Shown: piece after piece, positions 1 to 8,523 of the stretch | Numbering within the stretch: position 1 is the stretch's first letter | Layout: every line of letters begins with the position of its first letter | Source: Halieaceae bacterium UBA4452 | Lineage (GTDB): Bacteria; Pseudomonadota; Gammaproteobacteria; Pseudomonadales; Halieaceae | Direction: 5' to 3' | Assembly (NCBI GenBank): GCA_002389505.1 | Contig: DGPA01000004.1 | Coordinates: forward strand, 1 to 43,866 | Length of the DNA: 43,866 nt | Notes under the pieces: generated by a model | Told to the model about the DNA's origin: nothing | Databases searched by the model: none | The model's input: only the letters and a program-made list of their open reading frames with translations | Position numbers and translations under genes: made by a program

Positions 1-73
1 CCAAAGTTCCCAATTGGCGCCAAAGTCCGTAAATTATGCCACTTTTCTGCCACTCATTATCAGGGCTTAATCG

Positions 74-1720
74 ATGAATCAATCACTGCACTACGACGTG
101 CTCATTATTGGCAGTGGCGCTGCTGGCCTAAGTTTAGCACTTCAGCTGCCATCAGACGTCAGTTGCGCCATACTGTCGAAGGGGAACCTAGCCTCTGGAT
201 CAACATTCTGGGCCCAAGGCGGTATGGCCGCGGTGTTACACGATAGAGACAGTATTGACGCGCACGTTAATGACACCCTGGTTGCGGGGGCCGGATTATG
301 CCATGAGCCCGCTGTTCGCTACAGTGTTAGCCGCAGCAGAAACGTTGTCGACTGGTTGATGACTCAGGGAGTTGAGTTCGATTTACGCGAAGATCAACCT
401 GACGATGAATTTCGAGAGTTCCACCTCACCATGGAGGGAGGACATAGCCACAGGCGAATTGTTCACTCAGCAGATCGTACCGGACGCGCCATTGCCGAAG
501 TCTTGACCGCTCGGGCTAAAGAAACCAGCAATATTCATTTACTGACGGAGCGATGTGCCGTCGACCTTATTCGAGAGGCCGATCGCTGCGTGGGTGCGTG
601 GGTACTAAACACTGCCACCAACGAAGTAACCGCAATGGGTGCACGGGCCGTGGTCATGGCGACAGGAGGTGCCAGTAAGGCGTACCAATATACGTCGAAT
701 CCCGATGGTGCGAGCGGTGATGGCATTGCCATTGCATGGCGTGCTGGCTGCCGCATTGCCAACCTGGAGTTCAATCAGTTTCACCCCACCTGCCTTTACC
801 ACCCCAAGGCAAAGTCATTCCTGATTACCGAGGCATTACGGGGTGAAGGTGCCATACTGACGCTGCCGAGCGGCGAGCGATTTATGCCCCGATTTCATGA
901 GCAGGAGGAGTTAGCGCCTAGAGACATCGTCGCACGAGCTATTGATCATGAGATGAAACGCTTGGGGCTTGAATGCGTCTATCTCGACATTAGTCACCGG
1001 GACAGTCATTTCGTGAAGTCACACTTTCCAACGGTGTATGCGCGCTGCTTATCACTGGGAATCGATATCACCCAAGAGCCGGTGCCCGTCGTACCAGCGG
1101 CCCATTACACCTGTGGGGGTGTGGTAGTCGATCAACATGGCGCCAGCGATTTACAGGGGTTATACGTGATTGGCGAGACAGCCTGCACAGGCCTGCACGG
1201 CGCAAATCGCATGGCCAGTAACTCCCTATTGGAGTGCTTTGTCTATGCGACTGCTGCCGCCGCACATATTGCCGCACAGCGTCCCTCCTCGGTGCAAAAA
1301 TCGCTGCCACTGTGGGACGACAGTTTGGTGCGAAGCTCCGATGAAAATGTCGTCATTAAACATAATTGGCGGGCTTTACGGGGTCTTATGTGGGATTATG
1401 TAGGCATTGTTAGAAGCGAGCGCCGTTTGCAATATGCACGCGGCACCGTCAAGCTGATGCAGGATGAAATTAATGATTTCTACCGCCGCTTTGTTATCAG
1501 TCGGCCGCTCTTGGAACTGCGCAATCTCAGTCAGGTGGCGGCACTGATGATTGACTGCGCCCTCCATCGCAAAGAAAGTCGTGGCCTACACTTCAACAGT
1601 GACTACCCCGACACCAACAGCCTAGCTGAGAACACCATATTGGTGCCCGCTAATTCGCCGTTAAAAAATAGCCTAGCCAGTCCTCTCCTAAAGCTACCGC
1701 GCTACGACAGCAGCATTTAG
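74..1720 (+). CDS. nadB: L-aspartate oxidase NadB
   Basis: This flavoenzyme oxidises L-aspartate to iminoaspartate, the first step of de novo NAD synthesis, ahead of quinolinate synthase NadA. The 548-residue length is normal for NadB. The N-terminal dinucleotide-binding signature G-S-G-A-A-G sits at residues 13-18. The family motifs FWAQGGMA, HSADRTGR and, late in the FAD domain, GLHGANRMASNSLLE are intact, and a C-terminal helical domain follows. These separate it from the related fumarate reductase and SdhA flavoproteins. The start is the first ATG after a weak purine-poor leader; the upstream region is cut by the window edge. The 3' end overlaps the convergent sdhE by 4 nt. nadB beside sdhE and ygfZ is a common gammaproteobacterial arrangement. 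Confidence 0.96.
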   Translation: MNQSLHYDVLIIGSGAAGLSLALQLPSDVSCAILSKGNLASGSTFWAQGGMAAVLHDRDSIDAHVNDTLVAGAGLCHEPAVRYSVSRSRNVVDWLMTQGVEFDLREDQPDDEFREFHLTMEGGHSHRRIVHSADRTGRAIAEVLTARAKETSNIHLLTERCAVDLIREADRCVGAWVLNTATNEVTAMGARAVVMATGGASKAYQYTSNPDGASGDGIAIAWRAGCRIANLEFNQFHPTCLYHPKAKSFLITEALRGEGAILTLPSGERFMPRFHEQEELAPRDIVARAIDHEMKRLGLECVYLDISHRDSHFVKSHFPTVYARCLSLGIDITQEPVPVVPAAHYTCGGVVVDQHGASDLQGLYVIGETACTGLHGANRMASNSLLECFVYATAAAAHIAAQRPSSVQKSLPLWDDSLVRSSDENVVIKHNWRALRGLMWDYVGIVRSERRLQYARGTVKLMQDEINDFYRRFVISRPLLELRNLSQVAALMIDCALHRKESRGLHFNSDYPDTNSLAENTILVPANSPLKNSLASPLLKLPRYDSSI

Positions 1721-1992
1721 GGGGTGCTTGGATCATTAAGCTTTGCGTCATTATGGGCACGAATACTCGCCACTATTGCCAACAAAACACTGTCCTTCAC
1801 GGGCTCCCGACCCATAATCCAGTTCAGGATATCTTGGTCTTGCTCCTCAACAAGTCGGCGAAAATCCTGCTTTTGTTGATCGTCCAAATCGCGATACTGC
1901 GCCTCGACAAAAGGAGCGAGCAATAGATCTAACTCGAGTAACCCGCGGCGACTTGCCCAGCGCATGCGGTTGAAGTCTTGATCATCGGTCAT
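1717..1992 (-). CDS. sdhE: FAD assembly factor SdhE (CptB/YgfY family)
   Basis: This small cytosolic protein helps covalent attachment of FAD to SdhA (and FrdA). It has 91 residues, the usual size, and carries the hallmark R-G-x-x-E motif (R16, G17, E20) followed by LDLLL, then an acidic and aromatic helical remainder with the typical DILNWI segment. It is convergent with nadB (4-nt overlap of the 3' ends) and divergent from ygfZ, with 98 bp between the two start codons. Both SdhE and YgfZ are linked to cofactor enzymes of respiration, so shared control is plausible but not shown. Confidence 0.93.
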   Translation of the reverse strand: MTDDQDFNRMRWASRRGLLELDLLLAPFVEAQYRDLDDQQKQDFRRLVEEQDQDILNWIMGREPVKDSVLLAIVASIRAHNDAKLNDPSTP

Positions 1993-2023
1993 GGGAGTGT
2001 CCGTTTAGTAGCAGCGCTGATTA

Positions 2024-2040
2024 TTGGCCTTTGTGGCCAA
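2024..2040. repeat. Perfect 6-5-6 inverted repeat between sdhE and ygfZ
   Basis: TTGGCC and GGCCAA are separated by TTTGT. The repeat lies in the 98-bp divergent intergenic region. It has no T-run, so it is more likely an operator-like or structural palindrome than a terminator. Its function is unknown. Confidence 0.4.
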
Positions 2041-2090
2041 CCTAACGTTAACATAGATCAATCCACCTCACTGCCACTCTGGAGTACTCG

Positions 2091-2987
2091 ATGAGCGAAT
2101 CTATTTCCCAGCAACCGACAATAGCCACGGGTTTATCTGGAGAAGTCATCTTACATCTGAGCGGCCCGGATGGCAGCCAGTTCCTTCAGGGCCAAACCAC
2201 CGCGGATTTTGTCAAGGCTCAGCCAATGACAATGGTGGGTGGTGCTTTCTGCGACCTTAAGGGACGAGTACTGGCAGATTTTCTGGCACTAGTGATTGAC
2301 CCAGAGATTATTTTGTTACGTACCCAGCACAGCCTGACAACGCCACTCCTTGAACATCTACGAAAATACCTCATGTTTTCGAAGGCTGATTTGACCATCT
2401 CCGAATACCAAGTCGCGGCGCTGATAGGCAAAGAAAACCATGAGCGGCTGGGTATCGATACTGCCGTGCTGTTGCCGGACGAAGCGGCTGTGGTGTCCAA
2501 CGATGTGGGCGGTGGGTTTGTTCTGCGGCGACAGCCAGATCAAGAGAGGCCCATGAGCGAGTGGTGGTTACAACAGCCAAAGCTCGATCTGGGCACTGAT
2601 AGTAGAGCTTGGTACGGCGCTGCCATTGCTCGCGGTGAGGCGAGAATCGTATCAGAGACCATGGGACGTTATTTACCTCAGGATCTCAACTATGACCTTA
2701 GCGGCTGGGTGAACTTCAAAAAAGGCTGCTATACCGGTCAAGAAGTGATTGCCAGATTACATTGGCGTGGCAAACCCAAACGCCGCTTATACCAAGCGCG
2801 GTGCGCCACCCACATGAATCCTGCACCCGGCACTAAACTCGTCGATCGTGATGCCAAGACTCTCGGCAGTGTCGTCAATTCAGTCGCGATGTCCGGAGAA
2901 TCCCTCTTAGCTATCGAGCTTGTTGCTGATGGCTTTGAGCGAGGATTGTATCTAGAGGGCAGCGATGACTGTGTCACAGCCCTCTAA
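2091..2987 (+). CDS. ygfZ: Folate-binding Fe-S cluster maintenance protein YgfZ
   Basis: This GcvT-fold protein binds tetrahydrofolate and supports assembly or repair of certain Fe-S enzymes such as MiaB. It has 298 residues. The diagnostic K-G-C-Y-T-G-Q-E motif is present at about residues 211-218, with C213 as the conserved cysteine. The N-terminal part has the typical FLQGQTTAD and FCDLKGRVLADF segments. The ATG is preceded by TGGAG about 7 nt upstream. It is convergent with ung, with about 10 bp between them, leaving little room for a separate terminator. Confidence 0.94.
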   Translation: MSESISQQPTIATGLSGEVILHLSGPDGSQFLQGQTTADFVKAQPMTMVGGAFCDLKGRVLADFLALVIDPEIILLRTQHSLTTPLLEHLRKYLMFSKADLTISEYQVAALIGKENHERLGIDTAVLLPDEAAVVSNDVGGGFVLRRQPDQERPMSEWWLQQPKLDLGTDSRAWYGAAIARGEARIVSETMGRYLPQDLNYDLSGWVNFKKGCYTGQEVIARLHWRGKPKRRLYQARCATHMNPAPGTKLVDRDAKTLGSVVNSVAMSGESLLAIELVADGFERGLYLEGSDDCVTAL

Positions 2988-2997
2988 GGCCTATCCC

Positions 2998-3687
2998 TCA
3001 ATCTTTTAACTGCCAGTCAATAGGCTCATAGCCCTGAGCCTGCAAAAATTGGTTCGCCACGCTGAAATGCCTGCAGCCAAAAAAGCCGCGACGTGCTGAA
3101 AGAGGTGACGGATGCGGCGCCGTCAATAGCTTGTGGCGACCCGCATCAATAGCTAACCCCTGCTTTTGCGCATGCGCACCCCAGAGCATGAAGACCGTGG
3201 GCTGGGCGCGCCGACTGATATAATCGACGATGGCATTGGTGAGCTGCTCCCAACCTCTGGCATGGTGTGACCCGGGTAGACCATGCTCCACCGTTAAAAC
3301 ACTGTTGAGCAACAGCACTCCTTGTTCTGCCCAGTGGCCTAGACATCCATGACTGGGGTACGGGCAGGCTATGTCAGCGGCCAGCTCAAGAAAGATGTTT
3401 CGTAGCGAAGGGGGTATTTGCCGATCTCTGGCCACAGAAAAACACAATCCCTGTGCCTGCCCAGCACCGTGGTAGGGGTCTTGACCCAATATAACGACAC
3501 GGACAGTACTCGGGGGGGCTTTATTTAAGGCCCGAAAAATGTCTTCCGTCGGCGGATAAATGCGTCTCCCTGCTGTACGTTGCGCACACAAAAAATCGTC
3601 CAGTGCCTGCATATACGGCTTGTCAAACTCCGCCGACAACGCTTGGAGCCATTCAGGATGCACCATCAGGTCACGCATCGCGGTCAT
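2998..3687 (-). CDS. ung: Uracil-DNA glycosylase (family 1)
   Basis: Removes uracil from DNA as the first step of base excision repair. The 229-residue protein has the complete family-1 set. The water-activating loop G-Q-D-P-Y-H has catalytic Asp at residue 70. LLLNSVLTVE forms the uracil-binding Asn region. The DNA-intercalation loop H-P-S-P-L-S has His at residue 192. The start at residue 1 is the first ATG; Met4 and Met8 are also possible starts. It is divergent from the DUF1631 gene, with 89 bp between the start codons. Confidence 0.96.
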   Translation of the reverse strand: MTAMRDLMVHPEWLQALSAEFDKPYMQALDDFLCAQRTAGRRIYPPTEDIFRALNKAPPSTVRVVILGQDPYHGAGQAQGLCFSVARDRQIPPSLRNIFLELAADIACPYPSHGCLGHWAEQGVLLLNSVLTVEHGLPGSHHARGWEQLTNAIVDYISRRAQPTVFMLWGAHAQKQGLAIDAGRHKLLTAPHPSPLSARRGFFGCRHFSVANQFLQAQGYEPIDWQLKD

Positions 3688-3776
3688 CTTATATTTTTCC
3701 TTGAATCACTAGCACTTTCTCAGCGATAAAGTGACAATAGCGCTTTCAACTCGGCAGTGAAAATAATTAGGCCACC

Positions 3777-6700
3777 ATGAGTCAAGACGCAAACACACTC
3801 GCTGCGCAAGAACCTCGGATTATAGCGCTAAAGAGCTATGTACAAGGTCGGTTGGAACCGCGTATTAAATTAGTGTTCAGCGAGTTAGTCGACCATTTAT
3901 TCAACCTCTCATCAAGCTCGCAGCTGACGTCAGACTCCCGTTCACGGTGTTTTGAAGCGTTTTCACTGTTGAATTCCCATGGAAAAACCTTAGTCGCTGA
4001 CACCCTTACACACATTGATGCTGGCTATAACCATCTGATTGTAATAGACAGCGAGGAACAAGAAGACGTATCCGGTGAACTCGACCTTGTTGATATCGGT
4101 GATTTTGAGGATAACTTAGCCATTGATCGTATTGTCAAACTGGGCACTGAGCGTTACTGGATTGCTCTGGAAGCTATCACTATGCGGTTGGCAATCATCA
4201 TCGACACAGATCCTGCCAAACTACGGCTTCCCTTTGGCGTGCGTGAGCTGTGTACCGCCTACCGCTCGGTCATCAAACCGATGGAACTATCAGCCGAGAT
4301 TATTGATGAGCTGGACAAAGCCTTTGCCCGCAAATTACTACCAGAGCTGAAAGGAACGTATAAAGAAATTAACGAGAAACTCGAGTCGGAAGGTCTGCTA
4401 CCCGGAGTCGAGAAAGAGATAGAGAGCGGTGGTTCAAAAATAGCACCTGCACAGCTCAGCGAGGCGTCTCAGCGAGAAAAGGCGGCAGCACAGTCACAGG
4501 GTCGGACTGACGATGCGCAAGCAAGTACTGGAGGAACGCAAGGCCAACAGGGTGGCAATTATGGGGGCGGCTATGCAGCACCGGGGCCTTACGTCGCCGG
4601 GCCTCAGTTCGCCCCAATGACTCAGCCAGGTCCTGGACAAGCGCATCAAACATCGCCTTATCTGAGTGACATGGCATCGAGTCAACCTGCCCACAGTCCG
4701 CAGCAGGCATCGCAATATGGTCAGGGACAAGGCTTCCGTTTATCCGACGCACTTCTGAATCAGGCCATGTTAGCAAACCAAGCGCAGCCAATACCGCAAT
4801 CCCTTCTCGATCAGTTGGCGATTGAACAGGGCGTTAGTAGTTATCTGCCGAGTCATGGTTCATCGTCTTCAGCGACCACGGTTAACCTCGATGTCTTGAA
4901 TCGCTTGCGTTCCACCGGTGATTATGGCCTGCAAATTGATCAGCCATCGAGTCCAAGCGAGTTGGCAGAAAAAACAGAGGCATTACTGGGTCAGCTTGTT
5001 TTGTTGCAGGGCCAAGGGCTTGAGCAGTCATCAACATCGGCACCCCTGAGCGATCAACTCGATCTGGAGACCTTAGGCCCTGAGGGGGAGGTTCTACGGG
5101 GCAGCATAGCGCTAATTGATAAGCTCTTTGAAACACTCGCCAGCCCAATAGCGACCAACGCTTCACTGACCAATAGCTTTCACGCATTGAAGCCGCCGCT
5201 GGCACAGTTGGCACTGACAGATCCTGATTTTTACCGTAACAGGGAGCACCCCGCACGTTTGCTTGTTGAGCGACTCAGTGAGCTGCAAGCACTAGCGCCG
5301 CAAAGGAACGCGCGCATCGAGCAACGCCTCAATGACATTGTTAGCCGCGTAAGCGCGGACTATGACGGCGACTTAGACGTGTTCGATAATGCTCTGGAGA
5401 AAGTGACTGAGCTGGCCCTCACGGTGTTGCGCCAACAGCAGCGTAATATTCAGCGCCAAGTGGCCGCAGAAGAGGGCAAAGAGAGGCGGCACATTGCACT
5501 GCAACGCGTCAATCGCGATTTATACGCCGCCATACCTCAGACAGCAGTAGCAGGACATTTAAATCGCATTATTAAAGAGCTGTTGCGGGATGACCTGACA
5601 CTGCGAGTACTGCGTGACGAAGATGACGAGCAATACGCCACTATTCTCAGTACGATTAAGACTATTAATAGCGCGCTACAAGGAGACTCGACGCTTGACG
5701 CCGAACAGCGAGTTAGCGCTATTCGATCCCTGAGACAGTGTCTTGAAGAACGCGAATTACTGACCCCGGAATACGAACCGCTCCTCGAACAGTTAAAAGA
5801 ACAGCTGCTTGGCAACGGCCACATTGAATTTGTCGATTCAACCTATGGTGACCGCGTTTTATTTGCCGAACCTGAGTTCTCAGAGCGGCTAAAGCTGCTA
5901 GCCCGGCTCAATCGCTGGGTACGGCGAGCACGCAGCTTAGCCGTTAATACCTGGCTCATGGAAACGGACACCCATCAGGGCTCGCGTTATCTTCAGCTAA
6001 TATGGATAAATCTGGCAGAGACTCGCTTTGCATTAGCCAATGAACAAGGGCAAAAAGTTTACGATTTCGATTTAATCGCTTTCGCCCGCGCTCTCGCCAA
6101 AAATATGCGCCCACTAAAGCAATCAGAGCAGCTATCCGTGGTCGAGCGCAGCGTATTTTCCACCCTCGAGGAAAAACAGGCTGATCTCACTGCGACTAAT
6201 CGCGCAAGTATGGGTGAAGAGCTGTCACGAACGGAGCTGATCGATCAAGTCCAGAGTATGTTGCGCCGAGCCAGACGAAAAGGCCCGAGCCATGCTGCAT
6301 TAGCCATCCATGCAGATGCGCCAGACGCCCCATTCCGTATTATTGGCTTACTGGAAAAGGCTGGCCTCACCATCGACGCACGGGGGTTGCTATCCCCAAG
6401 CACCTGGGGCTTAGTTGTCCAAACCGACTCTATTGAACAACTTCAATCCGCCGTTAAAGATCAATTGGGAGAGGCCGACACTGCGGGCATAGGCATTGCA
6501 GTGATTAGCGCGACGTACAATTACGCAGACGCCCTCTGGAAATCTCTCGCAGAGACAGCACAGCGCGGACTATCGTTATCTCCCAATATTGGTGTGGTGG
6601 CACCTCAGGAAAATCGCCAAACAGATTTAGCTGGCGCAGTCCGTAAAACGTATGGGCGACTGAAAGACGACATGCCGCCGCGATTTTCATTGCGCCGAGT

Positions 6701-7388
6701 GCAACGTTCTCGAGCCGGCGACCCGAGCTTGAGCGAAGACGTTTTTCAAGTATTACTCGATGGTACAGCCGACGCAGCTGCAGAAGTTAGCCAGCAGACT
6801 GGCTATCATTCCGCCGCCCTATCGATAGCGCTGGATTGCGTCAAGGTAAACGCCACCTGCGCTTACGCTGAAAAAATCGTCAACGCTGGCAGAGAGCTAC
6901 CCGTCTTTCATGTGAAAATATCGACGGACTCGGCGCTACATAATGAGTTCTTAGATTTCATATTAGGCGAAGTTTCTGACAGCGGAATAGGCACGGATCG
7001 CCTGTGCATAGAATTGCGGGACTCTGCTCGGCTGCGCGAAGCAGATCGCGCAGCCGACTTCGCGCGAACCCTGCGATCAATCGGTTGCCAAATCAGTGTC
7101 AGTGAAGTGCACCCATCTAGAGGATCAACTGCCCAACTGCAAACGCTCAGTCCCCACATGCTCGCTCTGGATGCGAGCCTTTGGCCACCCGGCGAAGACA
7201 ACAAACTGTCCTCGCTCAATCAGGCGATCAGTGATTTACACCACCTTGTGGGAGAGCATGTCGTGCTACGCGATTCTCGAGAGCGTGTCCAAGCCACTGA
7301 GTTAGGCATAGATATCATCGAAATAGTTGACTCTGGCGAGCTCGACCCACAACAACTATTGGATGATCTTCCTCACATCCAGCGCTGA
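3777..7388 (+). CDS. DUF1631 protein with degenerate GGDEF-EAL C-terminus
   Basis: A 1203-residue cytosolic protein with no membrane segments. Residues about 5-800 resemble the DUF1631 family: an N-terminal helical segment, a Gln/Gly/Pro-rich linker at roughly 222-322, then helical repeats ending in the family-like block around IWINLAETRFALANEQGQ. Beyond this, about 819-960 has the layout of a GGDEF domain, with SPSTW where GGDEF should be and a final YADALWKSL helix. About 973-1203 has the layout of an EAL domain. LCIEL (about 1075) stands for the ExTE strand, SEVHPSRG (about 1108) replaces DDFGTG, and LALDASLW (about 1129) replaces the KID strand. The catalytic residues of both domains appear lost, so a non-enzymatic c-di-GMP sensor or scaffold is the best guess. 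It is probably monocistronic. Confidence 0.8.
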   Translation: MSQDANTLAAQEPRIIALKSYVQGRLEPRIKLVFSELVDHLFNLSSSSQLTSDSRSRCFEAFSLLNSHGKTLVADTLTHIDAGYNHLIVIDSEEQEDVSGELDLVDIGDFEDNLAIDRIVKLGTERYWIALEAITMRLAIIIDTDPAKLRLPFGVRELCTAYRSVIKPMELSAEIIDELDKAFARKLLPELKGTYKEINEKLESEGLLPGVEKEIESGGSKIAPAQLSEASQREKAAAQSQGRTDDAQASTGGTQGQQGGNYGGGYAAPGPYVAGPQFAPMTQPGPGQAHQTSPYLSDMASSQPAHSPQQASQYGQGQGFRLSDALLNQAMLANQAQPIPQSLLDQLAIEQGVSSYLPSHGSSSSATTVNLDVLNRLRSTGDYGLQIDQPSSPSELAEKTEALLGQLVLLQGQGLEQSSTSAPLSDQLDLETLGPEGEVLRGSIALIDKLFETLASPIATNASLTNSFHALKPPLAQLALTDPDFYRNREHPARLLVERLSELQALAPQRNARIEQRLNDIVSRVSADYDGDLDVFDNALEKVTELALTVLRQQQRNIQRQVAAEEGKERRHIALQRVNRDLYAAIPQTAVAGHLNRIIKELLRDDLTLRVLRDEDDEQYATILSTIKTINSALQGDSTLDAEQRVSAIRSLRQCLEERELLTPEYEPLLEQLKEQLLGNGHIEFVDSTYGDRVLFAEPEFSERLKLLARLNRWVRRARSLAVNTWLMETDTHQGSRYLQLIWINLAETRFALANEQGQKVYDFDLIAFARALAKNMRPLKQSEQLSVVERSVFSTLEEKQADLTATNRASMGEELSRTELIDQVQSMLRRARRKGPSHAALAIHADAPDAPFRIIGLLEKAGLTIDARGLLSPSTWGLVVQTDSIEQLQSAVKDQLGEADTAGIGIAVISATYNYADALWKSLAETAQRGLSLSPNIGVVAPQENRQTDLAGAVRKTYGRLKDDMPPRFSLRRVQRSRAGDPSLSEDVFQVLLDGTADAAAEVSQQTGYHSAALSIALDCVKVNATCAYAEKIVNAGRELPVFHVKISTDSALHNEFLDFILGEVSDSGIGTDRLCIELRDSARLREADRAADFARTLRSIGCQISVSEVHPSRGSTAQLQTLSPHMLALDASLWPPGEDNKLSSLNQAISDLHHLVGEHVVLRDSRERVQATELGIDIIEIVDSGELDPQQLLDDLPHIQR

Positions 7389-7544
7389 CCACAATCGGAT
7401 CACCGTCGGTCCCCACTGGCTTGGGACGCTCGGTTCGCTCGCGCTCTTTAAGGCGAAGCAAGACTTGCCGGTCTTTTCGGCATACCCCCAAGTAGCGCCA
7501 CGCCGCACATTATTAGTGACACCGATCAGTACAGCTGCGGATCA

Positions 7545-8462
7545 TTAAACGTCTTGCTGGGCCACCTTACGCAGGTGCCGGTATCGGCGAATATTATCGC
7601 CGATAATAAATGCCAATCCACACCAGACAATAGCGAAGGACAGCAAAGTGAGTATTGGCGTTTGTTCGTGAAGAAAAAATTGCGCAACGATGAGCTGCAG
7701 CGACGGCCCTACATACGACATGAGTCCAACGGTGGACAATGGCAGCAGACGGGAAGCCATCACATGCGTAATCAAGGGGATAGCCGTGAATGCACCCGAC
7801 AATAGAAGAAAAGCGTCCACCCGTAAGCCAAAGGCCCCATACCCGGCTCCATCATGTAACAAAATCCATAGCAGACCCGCTGGAAATAAAAACAATGATT
7901 CTATAAATAGCCCTTGAATAGCATCGGCTTGGACTTTTTTACGGATGGCCCCGTAGAGAGCGAAGGACAGCGATAGCGTTAAAGAAATAATAGGGATAGT
8001 GCCTACCGCCAGTAGCTGCACGACGATGGCAACCAATGCCATACCGATGGCTACCTTCTGAGATAGCGTGGGCCGTTCACCAAAAATCACTATGCCCAGT
8101 AGTACTGAAAGAATAGGCAATAGAAAATAACCCAGGCTGGCCTCGGTAGCATGGCCATGGGTTACCGCATAAAGAAATGTGCCCCAATTCACTGATATCA
8201 GCGCTGCCGCGAGCAACATGAGGAACAGGGTCTTCGGTTGCTTTAATAAGCGTGCAGTTGAGAACACTCTTCGAGAAAGAATGAGCACTAACAGTACAGC
8301 AGGTAGGGTCCAAGCACCCCGATGGGCGAGTACATCAATAGAATTTACCGGCCTAGTCTGTAACCAATAAAATGCCGCCCCTCCCCACACCGAATTTGCG
8401 ATCAGACTCAGCGTAATACCCAGACGAAATTGACTGTTCCCAGATTGGGTATTGTTTATCAT
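7545..8462 (-). CDS. rarD: EamA-family permease, RarD type
   Basis: A 305-residue inner-membrane protein with about ten hydrophobic helices in two EamA/DMT repeats. RarD-type landmarks are visible: NWGTFLYAVTHGHATEASLGYFLLP in pieces around residues 90-115, then FGERPTLSQKVAIG and LSFALYGAIRKKVQADAIQGL. The substrate is unproven. RarD in E. coli was linked to chloramphenicol resistance, and relatives export amino acids or metabolites. It lies 61 bp downstream of the addA-like gene on the same strand and may be read through from it. It is convergent with the DUF1631 gene across about 156 bp in which I see no clear terminator. Confidence 0.88.
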   Translation of the reverse strand: MINNTQSGNSQFRLGITLSLIANSVWGGAAFYWLQTRPVNSIDVLAHRGAWTLPAVLLVLILSRRVFSTARLLKQPKTLFLMLLAAALISVNWGTFLYAVTHGHATEASLGYFLLPILSVLLGIVIFGERPTLSQKVAIGMALVAIVVQLLAVGTIPIISLTLSLSFALYGAIRKKVQADAIQGLFIESLFLFPAGLLWILLHDGAGYGAFGLRVDAFLLLSGAFTAIPLITHVMASRLLPLSTVGLMSYVGPSLQLIVAQFFLHEQTPILTLLSFAIVWCGLAFIIGDNIRRYRHLRKVAQQDV

Positions 8463-8523
8463 GATGGATGCGTCCTTGGAGGTGCGCTCCAGAAACTGAC
8501 AGCTAACGGCATCGGCTCAACCA

